From: Mycobacterium sp. E1214
GTDB lineage: Bacteria > Actinomycetota > Actinomycetes > Mycobacteriales > Mycobacteriaceae
DNA: 64,000 nucleotides
Direction: 5' to 3'
NCBI RefSeq assembly: GCF_001666755.1
Contig: NZ_LZJC01000090.1
Span: forward strand, 1-64,000
A model generated the notes under the pieces. That model did not search any database and had not been told where the DNA came from. It was given only the letters and a program-made list of their open reading frames with translations. Each line of letters begins with the position of its first letter. Within the stretch, counting starts at the first letter, position 1. A program made the translations under genes and the position numbers. Shown here piece after piece: positions 34,901 to 43,011 of this stretch.

Positions 34901-36844
34901 GCCGCCCTGCGCCAGGTGCACGGCCGATTCGCTGGCCTGCCGGGCCACCGGGATCGCCGAGAGGATGCGCACCGCGTCGGCCAGGTCGGTGCCGGTGATG
35001 ATGTCGGCCGTCCACGCCGTCGCGGCGCGCGGATCGTCAAGCGCCACACTGACATCGGCGATGGCGAGCGCCGCCAGGGTGTCCGTGGAGGCGAAGTCCC
35101 GGTGCAGCGCGGTGATCAGCAGCACCGGTCCGCGGTCGGCACGCAGCTCGCGCACTACATTGAGCAGCGGCGTGCCCGGCGGATGCGTCGCCGCGACGCT
35201 CGCGCTGAGGTCCTCGGTGCCGGCGACGTGGCGCAGCACCACCCGCGCGCCCGTCCGGTTCGCGGTCTGGAACAGCGGAATGGCGTAGGGGTCGACCTCC
35301 CAGCCGACGTCGACGCTGCCCACCCGCTCGCCGTCCACGATCAGGTCGGCGCGTTCCAGGCCCTGGGCCGGCGTCGCCGACGGCCCTTGCGAGGGAAGCC
35401 ATTTGAGCCGCGCCCCGGTCGCGGGCAGCTCGTCGGGGTCCGGCTCGGGCGCCTGTTCGCCGTGCAACAGCGCGTCGACCACCTCATAGACGCGGTCGTC
35501 GTCCCAGCCGGGCGCCTCGCCGTGGACGCGCAGCACGGCGCGGTGATCGCCGCGCAGCGCGGCGCCGTCGATCACGACGACCTTCACCCGGTCCAGCCGG
35601 CGCAGCGCGCCGGGGTCGAGGACCAGTTGCCCGTCGTTGGCCAGGCCGCGACCCAGCACCGCCGCGAACGCCTGCCGGCCCATGTGTGCGGCCCGCGGCA
35701 CCCCGGCCAGGATTGCGCCGGCCGCGTCTTCGGTGCCGCCGCCGGCCACCAACGCGCTGGCCGCGGCGATCAGCGAGCCGTTGGCCGCCGAGTCGACGTA
35801 GCTTTCCACCGGACCGGCCATCGAGCCCTTCGCGGAGTCGATCGCGACGTCGATGGCGCCGCTGACCACCACGTGCGACGCCTCGCCCGCCGCGGCGGCG
35901 GCCCAGCTGTGCCGCGGTTCGTGCTCGCGGGTTCCGGCCGAGGAGATGACGGGCACCACCGGCGCCTGGGGCCGGTCCGGCGTGGCCAGCGCGGGTTCCC
36001 GGTCGCGCCACACCCGCCGGTGCGCCACGGCCTCGGAGACCTGCAGGCTTCGCTGCACCATGTCGAGCAGCGGCGTGCCGAACGCCTGGGTCAGCCCGTT
36101 GGCCGCGGCGGTCGTGGCGCTGAGCGCGATGTCGGCGCCGACCCGGCCGAGCCGGGATTCCAGGATCGCCACCATGCGCGGCTGGTGGTTGATGAGCGCG
36201 GCCGCGGCGCGGGTGGTCTTCGGTGCGGCGGGCAGGCGGGTGACCAGACCCGTGACGGCGACGCTCATCGCGACGAGGTCCATGGCCGCGGCGGTCAGCG
36301 GCACGAGCACGGCCAGCGGGTTGCCGGGGTCGGCGAAGGGCGCCGACGCCGGCCCCGATTCGGGTCGCGGGGTCCCGATGTCGGCGGCCACGGCGGTCAC
36401 CGCGTCGCGCACCTCATCCAGGACGTCGCCCGGGTCCGCGTCCTCGCTGAGCTCGACGACGAGCCGGCCGAGGGAGCCTTCGACGTGTGCCTTCGCGACC
36501 CCCGGGATGCGCCGGACCGGTTCCTCGACAACGGCCGAGTATTCGTGCCAGCGCGGGAACGGCAACAACGGGTCCAGGTCCAGATGGACGCGCCGGCCGC
36601 TTTGCCAGCGCACCGGCGGGGTGACGGGCGCGATCGACCCGTCGGTCGCGCCGCCCAGGCCGATCGCCCGGCCGGTCGTCTGTGCGACGGTCTGCACCAC
36701 CGGGCCGGCGAGTTCCGCGACGGGGCTGGTCAGCGTCTGCAGGGCGCCGGCCGCCCCGGCCGCGGTCGACACCCCCGCCCGCACGACCTGAGCTGCCCCA
36801 CCGGCCACTCCAGCGACGACGCTGGCCACGCCCGGAATCTTCAC
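31988..36844 (-). CDS. ctpI: Giant cation-transporting P-type ATPase CtpI
   Basis: A 1618-aa P-type ATPase, close to Mtb CtpI (Rv0107c). The C-terminal half is complete: LLTGESLPVDK, phosphorylation site DKTGTLTEN (Asp 1053), GDHPVTARAIA and MVGDGANDAAAIRMADVG, plus the membrane segments. The N-terminal half is unusual. A metal-free HMA-like fold (about 84-152) precedes a degenerate second P-type unit in which VVVIDGAALRGD (Asp 426) stands where DKTGT would be, and DIITGTDLADAVRIL mirrors the distal P-domain. The ion is unproven (divalent cations are often suggested). GTG 36844 has AAGGGTGACGGA upstream. Confidence 0.92.
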   Translation of the reverse strand: MKIPGVASVVAGVAGGAAQVVRAGVSTAAGAAGALQTLTSPVAELAGPVVQTVAQTTGRAIGLGGATDGSIAPVTPPVRWQSGRRVHLDLDPLLPFPRWHEYSAVVEEPVRRIPGVAKAHVEGSLGRLVVELSEDADPGDVLDEVRDAVTAVAADIGTPRPESGPASAPFADPGNPLAVLVPLTAAAMDLVAMSVAVTGLVTRLPAAPKTTRAAAALINHQPRMVAILESRLGRVGADIALSATTAAANGLTQAFGTPLLDMVQRSLQVSEAVAHRRVWRDREPALATPDRPQAPVVPVISSAGTREHEPRHSWAAAAAGEASHVVVSGAIDVAIDSAKGSMAGPVESYVDSAANGSLIAAASALVAGGGTEDAAGAILAGVPRAAHMGRQAFAAVLGRGLANDGQLVLDPGALRRLDRVKVVVIDGAALRGDHRAVLRVHGEAPGWDDDRVYEVVDALLHGEQAPEPDPDELPATGARLKWLPSQGPSATPAQGLERADLIVDGERVGSVDVGWEVDPYAIPLFQTANRTGARVVLRHVAGTEDLSASVAATHPPGTPLLNVVRELRADRGPVLLITALHRDFASTDTLAALAIADVSVALDDPRAATAWTADIITGTDLADAVRILSAIPVARQASESAVHLAQGGTTLAGLLLVTGEQPASTNPVSFRRWLNPVNAAAATALLAGSFSATRVLRLPDPTPQPLTAWHALDPEIVYSRLAGGAKPLAVDSAGPSWRRRLDDLSYSPALAPLRGPVNNLVQLASATRAELSDPLTPILAVGAAASAIVGSNVDALLVAGVMTVNAITGGVQRLRAEAAAAELFAEQDQLVRRVVVPAVATTRRRLEAAQRATRTATVSAKSLRPGDVIDLAAPEVVPADARLLVAEDLEVDESLLTGESLPVDKQVDPVAVNDPDRASMLFEGSTIVAGRARAIVVATGVGTAAHRAISAVADVETAAGVQARLRELTSKVLPLTLAGGATVSVLALLRRAPLRQAVADGVAIAVAAVPEGLPLVATLSQLSAAQRLTARGALVRAPRTIEALGRVDTVCFDKTGTLTENRLRLVCAVPVGVDPHDPFPELTSPEAGALVRAAARASTQPQEGQGHAHATDEAIVTAAASLNGHRDGDWTMLAEVPFESSRGFAAAIGTSGNGESGPAAPVLILKGAPEVILPRCRFADPEADQRQAEAVVHGLAEQGLRVLAVAQRGWEREVTDEGTDADAVDAAAHDLELLGYVGLADTARASARPLIEALVDAHRDVVLITGDHPVTARAIARQLGLPADVRVVTGAELTGLDEDASAKFVADVQVFARVSPEQKVQIVAALQRSGRVTAMVGDGANDAAAIRMADVGIGVSGRGSSAARGAADIVLTDSDLGVLLDALVEGRSMWAGVRDAVTILVGGNVGEVLFTIIGTAFGQGRAPIGTRQLLLVNLLTDMFPALAVAVTSQYVEPDVADYDSPEAAEAARRAHQQVVLTGPTPSLDAPLMRQIITRGAVTSAGATAAWAIGRYTPGTERRTSTMGLTALVTTQLAQTLLTRRHSPLVVATALGSAGVLVGIIQTPVISQFFGCTPLGPVAWTGVLGSTAGATAISVLAPNWLARQVAALEPGRGETPAPG

Positions 36845-37048
36845 TCCGTCACCCTTCGATTACGTCTACCGCGCCTAATGTTCGTGGCGTGTGAAGAACC
36901 TGTCCACATGTGAGCCGGGAGGCAAACCATGCGACGACACCGATGACGATGCAGGTCGGGCTTCCGGTAGGTATCAGGGCCGCTTCCCTGACCGAAATCT
37001 TACCGTTTTGGCAGCCCGCCAAACCCGCCCGCGAAGGCGCGACGCGGG

Positions 37049-38374
37049 TCACCGCCCGAGCAGACGGTTCTTCTGCTCGAGGAATTCCTCGTCGGTGATC
37101 AGGCCTTCGTCGCGCAACCGGCCCATGTCGCGGATCTCCGCGGCGATGCCCGTCACGACGGTGCGCGCGCCGGAGTCCTCGTCGCCCTCCGGTGCGGGCG
37201 CGGCGTCCTTGGCCGGCGCGGCCGCGGCGGCGGGCACCCGCTCGCGCTGGCGGAAGGTGTCGGCCACCGTGCGTCCGGCCAGGCTGGACAGCGCGAGTTC
37301 GCCGACCCCGGTGCTGGGGGCCGCCGCCGCCTGTTCGCCGAGGCTGAACGCCGGCAGGGTCAGTGCGATCGGGCGCACCGCGGGGGTCGCGGCCGTCCAG
37401 GTGGGCGGGACAGACAGCGCGCCAACGGAATTCGCCTCGCCCACACCGGCCGTCGTCATGCTCTGCGCCACGCTGGGGGCCGACGCCGGGACCGCCGCGG
37501 CGGGGGTCTGCGCCGCAACTCCGGGCGCCACACCCGCGTCCTGCCAGCCGCTGACGATGTCGTCGGTGTGCAAACCGGTCTGCGCGCCGACGAGGTCGAT
37601 GGGCAGCGAGATCGCACCCAGCGGCGACATCGGCGCGTCGAGTCCGTAGGCGATGCCGTCCGCGCCCAGGTCCAGCAGATCCAGCGGCGTGAGCCCGTCT
37701 AAGACGTCGGAAGTCGCCAGGCTGCCCAACCCAGTCGACGCCGACGACGCCGGTTGCACCGCGGCGTTGGACACCGCGCTCTGCACCTGACCGGCCGACG
37801 TCGCGCCGGCTTGTGTGATGGCGCTCTGCTGGGCCGCCACGCCTCCCGCGTTGGTGTTCTGCTGCGGGCTGGTGAACGGCGTCATCTGGGTGGCCGACGC
37901 GGCGGTCGCCGAGTAGCCATACATCGCGACGGCGTCCTGGGCCCACATCTCGCCGTATTCGGCCTCGGTGGCCGCGATCGCGGCGGTGTTCTGCCCCAAC
38001 ACGTTCGTGGCCACCAGCGTCGCCAGCTGCGTGCGGTTGGCCGCCACCTCCTCCGGCGGCACCGTCGCCGCGAAGGCCGCCTCGTAGGCGCCGGCGGCGA
38101 CCCGGGCCTGGCCGGCCGTCTCCTCGGCCTGGCCGGCGGTGCGGCTCAGCCACGCGACGTACGAGCCCGCGGCGGCGGTCATCGATACCGCCGACGGGCC
38201 CAGCCACGCGCCGGACGTCAGGCCCGTCACCACCGCGGCGTAGCTGTTGGCTGCCGAATACAGTTCGGCGGCCAGCGTGTCCCACGCCTCCGAGGCGGCG
38301 AGCATGGGACCCGAACCCGGGCCCGCGTACATGAGACCGGAGTTGACCTCGGGCGGAAGCGTCGCGAAATCCAC
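37049..38374 (-). CDS. PPE-SVP family protein with C-terminal SHOCT domain
   Basis: A 441-aa PPE protein. I start it at GTG 38374 because it gives the standard [18 protein letters not shown] opening; a GTG 9 nt upstream adds three residues. The PPE domain fills about 1-165, with [27 protein letters not shown] and EMWAQDA. The SVP signature GALSVPPTW is at 318-326. The last 29 residues ([20 protein letters not shown] and following) are a SHOCT domain, unusual here. No PE partner lies within 280 bp upstream, so secretion would need a PE encoded elsewhere. The region 38375-38654 shows no gene. Confidence 0.88.
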   Translation of the reverse strand: MDFATLPPEVNSGLMYAGPGSGPMLAASEAWDTLAAELYSAANSYAAVVTGLTSGAWLGPSAVSMTAAAGSYVAWLSRTAGQAEETAGQARVAAGAYEAAFAATVPPEEVAANRTQLATLVATNVLGQNTAAIAATEAEYGEMWAQDAVAMYGYSATAASATQMTPFTSPQQNTNAGGVAAQQSAITQAGATSAGQVQSAVSNAAVQPASSASTGLGSLATSDVLDGLTPLDLLDLGADGIAYGLDAPMSPLGAISLPIDLVGAQTGLHTDDIVSGWQDAGVAPGVAAQTPAAAVPASAPSVAQSMTTAGVGEANSVGALSVPPTWTAATPAVRPIALTLPAFSLGEQAAAAPSTGVGELALSSLAGRTVADTFRQRERVPAAAAAPAKDAAPAPEGDEDSGARTVVTGIAAEIRDMGRLRDEGLITDEEFLEQKNRLLGR

Positions 38375-38654
38375 TGCCGGCACGCCTTATCCGACGATCG
38401 ACGGCCGCCCGCGGACAACGGCGTGGCGGCTCGGGGCCGGGTACGAGTCGACGGCGCCCCGCGAGGAGCTGCGGGCGTCCGGTGTCTCGATCTGCACTGG
38501 GGCAGCGAGCATGGGCTTCCCTCTCGGTGTCTGCTGCGCGGCTGCGACTGGGTCGCGGCCGCATCTGTGACCGGTTTGCGTCAGGACGCGTTGCGCCCCA
38601 ACGCCTTACAACGAGCTTGGTTCTGGCTGCATCGAGAACCTCACGGCTGACCGC

Positions 38655-40421
38655 TCACGTGATCAGCCTGAGGTTCATTTGTTGGTCCGTTGCTTCGTCG
38701 TCGGTGGCGGGCTGAGGCTGGAAGTGCTGACCCTTGCGCAAGGTGGCCAACAACTCTCGGTACGGGCCGACCAGGTACACGGTGTCACCGGCGGTGAGCC
38801 GGGCGTCGCGGCGCGGGTGCAGCAGCACCGGGGCGTCCTCCCGGGTGATCGCGATGACGCGGGTGTGGGTGGACAGCTCGAACATCTGCAGCCCGTCGAG
38901 TTCGCTGCCGGCCTGCACGTGCATCCCGCCGACCAGGAAGGACCGGTTGCCCACCGAGAACGTGCCCAGCACCTGCAGGCCCAGTGCCGCGCCGACGAAG
39001 CGCGGTGCGGCCAACTCGACGGTGGAGCGGACGTTTTCGAACCCGAACCGCTGCGCCACCGCGGCGCCCAGCTCGTGGTCGTACACCCGCAGCACCAGCG
39101 GCATTTTCGCCCACCGGTCGCCGGTCGACTCGAGCCGGGAGGCCAGCATCTCGCGCACCACGATCCCGGTCTCGATGTTGATCATGTCGTCGCGCGTGAG
39201 GACCGCGACCGCCCGCGCGGTGTCCACGCGGGCGGCCTCCAGCGTCTGGCGCAGGGTGGCGTCCCCGAAGATCACCGGGACGTCGAGCGTCGACGTGTTC
39301 GGCAGGAACCGGTTGCCTTGGTCGCGCTCGATGACGGCGACGTCGTATCCGGCCAGCGTGAGGTCCGTGACCACGCGAATTCCCAACGCGCTCAGCCCGA
39401 CCACGATGATGTGGTTGCGCAGGTGGCGCGCCCGCGGCCGTCCGTACGACCAGACAAAGCGGCGCGAGAGCAGCACATCGGCGATGAACGCGACCAGCAA
39501 GGCGGTGGTCGTCACCCCGGCCAACATCAGCACGGCCGCGTAGATCCGCAGCCAGGTGGGCTGGCTGGCGAAGCTGAAGTCGCCGTAACCGGTGGTGGTG
39601 ATTGTCTCGTTGGTGAAGTAAAAGGCGTCCACCCACGACATGCCCGGGTGGCCATACGCGAAGTGCAGCAACGTCGTTGAGCCGATGACCAATGCAATCA
39701 ACGCGACGATCAACGGGAAGAACGCGGGGTTGAGTTCCTGCGGCAACGTCCGCGCCGCGTCGAGCGCCCGGCGGAGCCGGGGCCGCCGCGTGCGTATCCG
39801 GGCGGCCCGCGGCGCGCGGAAGCCGCACGAGGCCGCCTCCTCGACGGTGCCGATCATCGCCGTCCAGTCACCTGCGGCGACGACGTAATCCCTTCCCGGG
39901 CACGGGATGACCTGACCGGGGGCGGCCGAGTTGGGGCCGTGCACGACGGCCACCGGCGCCAGGTCGCCGTAGATGTCGCGCAGGCTGGCGTCTCGGGGCG
40001 CCTCGCTGCCGAACATGACGAAGTCGAGGCCCGCGGCCTCGAAGGGGTGCGTGGTGCGCGCCAGGCACGCCTCGACGACACCCTGTCCGGCGAGGTCGGC
40101 GACGTCGAAGATCGCGCTGGGTCCGTCGTCGACGGAGATCGCCTCGCGCAGCACATCATTGGCGACCCGCGCCACGATCCGAATGTCCGGGTTGGCCTTG
40201 CGGGCCAGCAATGCGATTTCCAGATTGGTGGCGTCGTCGTCACCGGCGCACACCACCGCGACCGCTTGCGCGATGCCGGCGCGTTCCAGCTCCGTCTTCA
40301 CCCTGGCTCCGGCCAGGTCGCTGCCCAGGACCCGGGCCACGCTGGCGCCGGCTCTGCGCAGCTCCTCGATGACCGTCATGGCCAGCGCATCGTCACCGCT
40401 GACAATGACTCGCTGACTCAT
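38655..40421 (-). CDS. RCK-containing two-helix potassium channel
   Basis: A 588-aa ion-channel protein. Residues about 1-135 form an N-terminal RCK/TrkA-N NAD-binding domain (VIVSGDDALAMTVIEELRRA). One membrane helix lies at about 232-255, the selectivity filter TTTGYGDF at 275-282, and a second helix at about 291-315. A second RCK domain begins at HIIVVGLSALG (about 337), and further RCK-like sequence follows to the end. It should conduct K+ and be gated by nucleotides or ions. ATG 40421 has GAAGGGA upstream, which lies in a hairpin; ATG 40487 is open in the same frame. The adjacent KimA-like genes indicate a potassium homeostasis locus. Confidence 0.88.
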   Translation of the reverse strand: MSQRVIVSGDDALAMTVIEELRRAGASVARVLGSDLAGARVKTELERAGIAQAVAVVCAGDDDATNLEIALLARKANPDIRIVARVANDVLREAISVDDGPSAIFDVADLAGQGVVEACLARTTHPFEAAGLDFVMFGSEAPRDASLRDIYGDLAPVAVVHGPNSAAPGQVIPCPGRDYVVAAGDWTAMIGTVEEAASCGFRAPRAARIRTRRPRLRRALDAARTLPQELNPAFFPLIVALIALVIGSTTLLHFAYGHPGMSWVDAFYFTNETITTTGYGDFSFASQPTWLRIYAAVLMLAGVTTTALLVAFIADVLLSRRFVWSYGRPRARHLRNHIIVVGLSALGIRVVTDLTLAGYDVAVIERDQGNRFLPNTSTLDVPVIFGDATLRQTLEAARVDTARAVAVLTRDDMINIETGIVVREMLASRLESTGDRWAKMPLVLRVYDHELGAAVAQRFGFENVRSTVELAAPRFVGAALGLQVLGTFSVGNRSFLVGGMHVQAGSELDGLQMFELSTHTRVIAITREDAPVLLHPRRDARLTAGDTVYLVGPYRELLATLRKGQHFQPQPATDDEATDQQMNLRLIT

Positions 40422-40431
40422 GAGAGAGGAT

Positions 40432-40475
40432 CCCTTCGCGGACAATTGCAGGTACGCCTCTGCCTCGGCGAAGGG
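40432..40475 (-). promoter_or_regulatory. Hairpin masking the ribosome binding site of the potassium channel gene
   Basis: On the minus strand TCCCTTCGC and GCGAAGGGA form 9-bp perfect arms. The downstream arm contains the GAAGGGA Shine-Dalgarno of ATG 40421, so folding would hide the RBS. If translation instead starts at 40487 the hairpin is inside the coding region. Confidence 0.45.
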
Positions 40476-40714
40476 AACCGATCTCACGGCATCCTCGGGT
40501 CTCGTTCGGGGCGAAGGCGTTCACCTGGTCGGGGCGACGGTCGAATTGCCGCCCCGGCATTTGGGGTTTTGACGATATTAACAGCCGGTGAATCCGCCTG
40601 AGCCGAATTCGGCCGACGTTTGTCCAACCGTGGTTGTAGCAACCACGTCCGGTAGCGGCCCGGTTTGGTACTTAACGCGTTGCCGGGCAACGCATTTCAG
40701 CCTTCTGGCCAGTG

Positions 40715-40796
40715 TCTCACAGCAACTTGTGCTGATTGTGAGAGCCGATGCGCAGCCGAGTGGTCGATCTCACAGAACCTGTCGAAAAACTGTGAG
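40715..40796. repeat. Two successive CTCACA/TGTGAG inverted repeats
   Basis: TCTCACA (40715-40721) pairs with TGTGAGA (40737-40743), and CTCACAG (40769-40775) pairs with CTGTGAG (40790-40796). The shared core implies four copies of one protein-binding half-site, or two consecutive RNA hairpins, between the channel gene and the KimA-like genes. Confidence 0.5.
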
Positions 40797-40976
40797 GGTT
40801 GCGACTGATACCTGGAAAAAACTGCACCTCTTGTTAACAAAATGCGGTTTCGTGTTACTGAGCGAATAACAAACTGGGGATGTGCTGACAAGTTTGCTGC
40901 CAATTGTCTGTGGATCTTATACCCAGTGGCGCTTTCGCGTTGTGTCGGCGGGCAGGCGGACCGAGCATGGAGCCGC

Positions 40977-40982
40977 TAGGCT
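40977..40982 (+). promoter_or_regulatory. Candidate -10 element for the KimA-like genes
   Basis: TAGGCT fits TAnnnT and would place the transcription start near 40990, about 30 nt before the GTG at 41022 and before the GGGAGGAAA ribosome binding site. No clear -35 element is visible. Confidence 0.4.
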
Positions 40983-41021
40983 GCGACGGTCGTGACTTCT
41001 ACCGCGGGAGGAAAGTGCTCC

Positions 41022-42962
41022 GTGACAACGTCTTTGGCTGACGGGCGCCATGAATGGTCCTCGTTCTCCGACGTCTGCAAGCGCAGTTTCCTCGGAAAAC
41101 CGTTGATCAACAACCAACTTCAGCACGAGCGACTGTCCAACCCCGTCGCGCTGGGAGTGTTGTCGCCGGACGCGATCTCGTCGACCGCGTACGGCTCCGA
41201 GCAGATCATGATCGAGCTGCTGCCGGCGGCGGGGATGGCCGCCTTCGCGCTGCTGCTGCCCATCACGGGCGTCATCTTGCTCATCCTGGTCTTGGTGGCG
41301 GCATCGTACCGCCAAGTCGTCATGACCTACACCCGCTCCGGCGGGTCGTATGTGGTGGCGCGGGAGAACTTCGGCCCGCGGGTGGCACAGGTCGCGGCCG
41401 CCGCGCTGCTGATCGACTATGTCGTGACCGTGGCGGTGCAGTGCGCGGCCGGGACGGTCGCGGTGGTGTCCGCTATTCCGTCGCTGGGTCCCTACAGCCT
41501 GGAGATCACCGTCGGGGTCGTCCTACTGATGTGCATCGCGAACCTGCGCGGGCTGCGCGAGGCCGGGGTTGGCTTCGCGCTGCCGACCTACGCCTTCGTC
41601 GGCATGGTGTCCCTGGTGATCTGCGTCGGCGTCGGCCGTGAATTCTTCGGCGGGTTGCCCACTTACGACCCGGAGCACGCCGCGGGTGCGGTCGCGGTTC
41701 ACCACGGCAACGGCCTCATCATGGGCGCCACGGTGCTGATCGTGTTGCGCGCCTTCGCCAATGGGGGCTCGTCACTCACGGGCGTCGAAGCGATCTCGAA
41801 CACCGTCAACAGCCTGCGCAAGCCCGAGGGGCCCAACGCGCGCAAGGTCATGACCATCATGGCGTGCATCCTCGCGTTCCTGCTGGCCGGCGTGGCCTGG
41901 CTGGCGCACGTCACCCACGCGTTCCCGTACGAAGACGGCTACCCGTCGATGCTGTCGGAGATCGCGCGCGCGGTGTTCGGCCAGGGGCCGGTGGGCAACG
42001 TTCTCTACTTCATGGTGCAGGCCTCCACCGCGGCGATCCTCTACACGGGCGGCAACACCAGCTTCAACGGCTTCCCCGCGCTGGCCAGCTTCGTCGCCGA
42101 GGACCGGTTCCTGCCCCGCCCGCTGATGAAGCGGGGCCATCGGCTGGTGTTCTCCAACGGCATCATCGCGCTGACGGTGCTGTCGGTCGCCTTGCTGGTC
42201 ATCACGGGCGGGTCGGTCGACGCGCTGGTCCCGTTCTACGCCATCGGCGTCTTCACCGGCTTCTCGATGGCCGGTTACGGCATGACCAAGTACCACCTGA
42301 CGCACCGAGGCCCCGGCTGGCGCCGCAAGCTGACGATCAATCTCTCGGCGGGCATTCTGTCGACGGTCGTGGTGGCCATCTTCGCGATCGCCAAGTTCAC
42401 CGAGGGGGCCTGGCTGATCGTGGTCGTGTTCCCGATCCTGGTGCTGGCCCTGATGAGGCTGAACGCGCAATATCGCGCCGAGGCGTCGGTGCTCGAAATG
42501 TCGCGCACCGAGCGGCCGGAACTGGGGCGCTACACGCGACACCGGGTGTTCCTCTTCGTCGACAGCATCGATCTGGCCGAGGTGGAGGCGCTGCGCTACG
42601 GCAACGGCCTCCACGCCGACGACCTCACGGCGGTGCACTTCGTCCTGGACGCCGCCCGTTCCTCGTTGCTCCAGACCTATTGGGAGCGCTTCCAGCACGA
42701 CACGCCATTGCGCCTGGTGGAGTGCCCGGACCGGCACCTGAGCCGGGCGGCGCACGAGTTGCTGTTCAAGGAGCTCGAAGAGCATCCGGACACCAGGGTG
42801 ACGGTGCTGCTGCCGCGGCGGTCGTATTCACCGTTGGTGGGCCGGTTGTTGCACGACCGCACGGCGGACAAGATCGCCGCTGCGATCAGCCGGATCCCCG
42901 GCGCGGCCGCGCAGATCGTGCCCTACGACATCGAATCCCGCATCGCGGCGGCTGCCCGGTGA
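41022..42962 (+). CDS. APC-superfamily permease, KimA-like potassium transporter (copy 1)
   Basis: A 646-aa APC-type transporter. The membrane domain (about residues 30-450) has about 12 helices, beginning LGVLSPDAISSTAYGSEQIM and containing YTRSGGSYVVARENFG and GVEAISNTVNSLRKPEGPNA. A C-terminal cytoplasmic domain (about 490-640, VFLFVDSIDLAEVEALRYGN) follows. The layout matches KimA/YdaO K+/H+ symporters and Mtb Rv2690c. GTG 41022 was chosen over GTG 40992 because GGGAGGAAA precedes it and the start MTTS aligns with the paralogue downstream. Annotations as amino-acid permease are likely misleading; potassium is favoured by context. Confidence 0.83.
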   Translation: MTTSLADGRHEWSSFSDVCKRSFLGKPLINNQLQHERLSNPVALGVLSPDAISSTAYGSEQIMIELLPAAGMAAFALLLPITGVILLILVLVAASYRQVVMTYTRSGGSYVVARENFGPRVAQVAAAALLIDYVVTVAVQCAAGTVAVVSAIPSLGPYSLEITVGVVLLMCIANLRGLREAGVGFALPTYAFVGMVSLVICVGVGREFFGGLPTYDPEHAAGAVAVHHGNGLIMGATVLIVLRAFANGGSSLTGVEAISNTVNSLRKPEGPNARKVMTIMACILAFLLAGVAWLAHVTHAFPYEDGYPSMLSEIARAVFGQGPVGNVLYFMVQASTAAILYTGGNTSFNGFPALASFVAEDRFLPRPLMKRGHRLVFSNGIIALTVLSVALLVITGGSVDALVPFYAIGVFTGFSMAGYGMTKYHLTHRGPGWRRKLTINLSAGILSTVVVAIFAIAKFTEGAWLIVVVFPILVLALMRLNAQYRAEASVLEMSRTERPELGRYTRHRVFLFVDSIDLAEVEALRYGNGLHADDLTAVHFVLDAARSSLLQTYWERFQHDTPLRLVECPDRHLSRAAHELLFKELEEHPDTRVTVLLPRRSYSPLVGRLLHDRTADKIAAAISRIPGAAAQIVPYDIESRIAAAAR

Positions 42963-43011
42963 GCTGACGCCCCGGGGAACTACGCGTGCAGCACCAGAGA
43001 AAGCGAGCGTT

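Larger units (their letters stand above)
40488..40991. other. Intergenic regulatory region with several inverted repeats
   Basis: About 500 bp without a credible gene and with lower GC than its surroundings. It contains GTGGTTG-TAG-CAACCAC (40630-40646), the GCGTTGC/GCAACGC pair near 40678-40694, two successive CTCACA/TGTGAG inverted repeats (40715-40743 and 40769-40796), TTGTTAACAA near 40831 and GTTACTGAGCGAATAAC near 40854. I looked for a c-di-AMP (ydaO) riboswitch, as expected for potassium genes, and could not fit one. Confidence 0.6.

Noticed and set aside
32222..36913. A 1563-codon plus-strand open frame opposite ctpI
   Set aside because: Low-complexity Arg/Gly/His-rich translation typical of antisense to GC-rich genes. 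CtpI on the minus strand explains the region.
37007..37023. TTTGGC-AGCCC-GCCAAA hairpin as a terminator for the PPE gene
   Set aside because: A 6-bp stem without a U-run on the transcribed side is too weak to support.
38384..38654. A PE gene expected upstream of the PPE gene
   Set aside because: No frame on the minus strand gives a PE-like N-terminus, and the open frames here are low-complexity Arg-rich.
40560..40640. ydaO (c-di-AMP) riboswitch upstream of the KimA-like genes
   Set aside because: GGTGAATCCGCC is suggestive, but the remaining conserved blocks of the motif are absent on either strand.
40737..40774. CRP-type site from TGTGA and TCACA
   Set aside because: The half-sites are separated by about 25 bp instead of 6, and the closer pairs are in inverted order, so they do not fit the CRP consensus.
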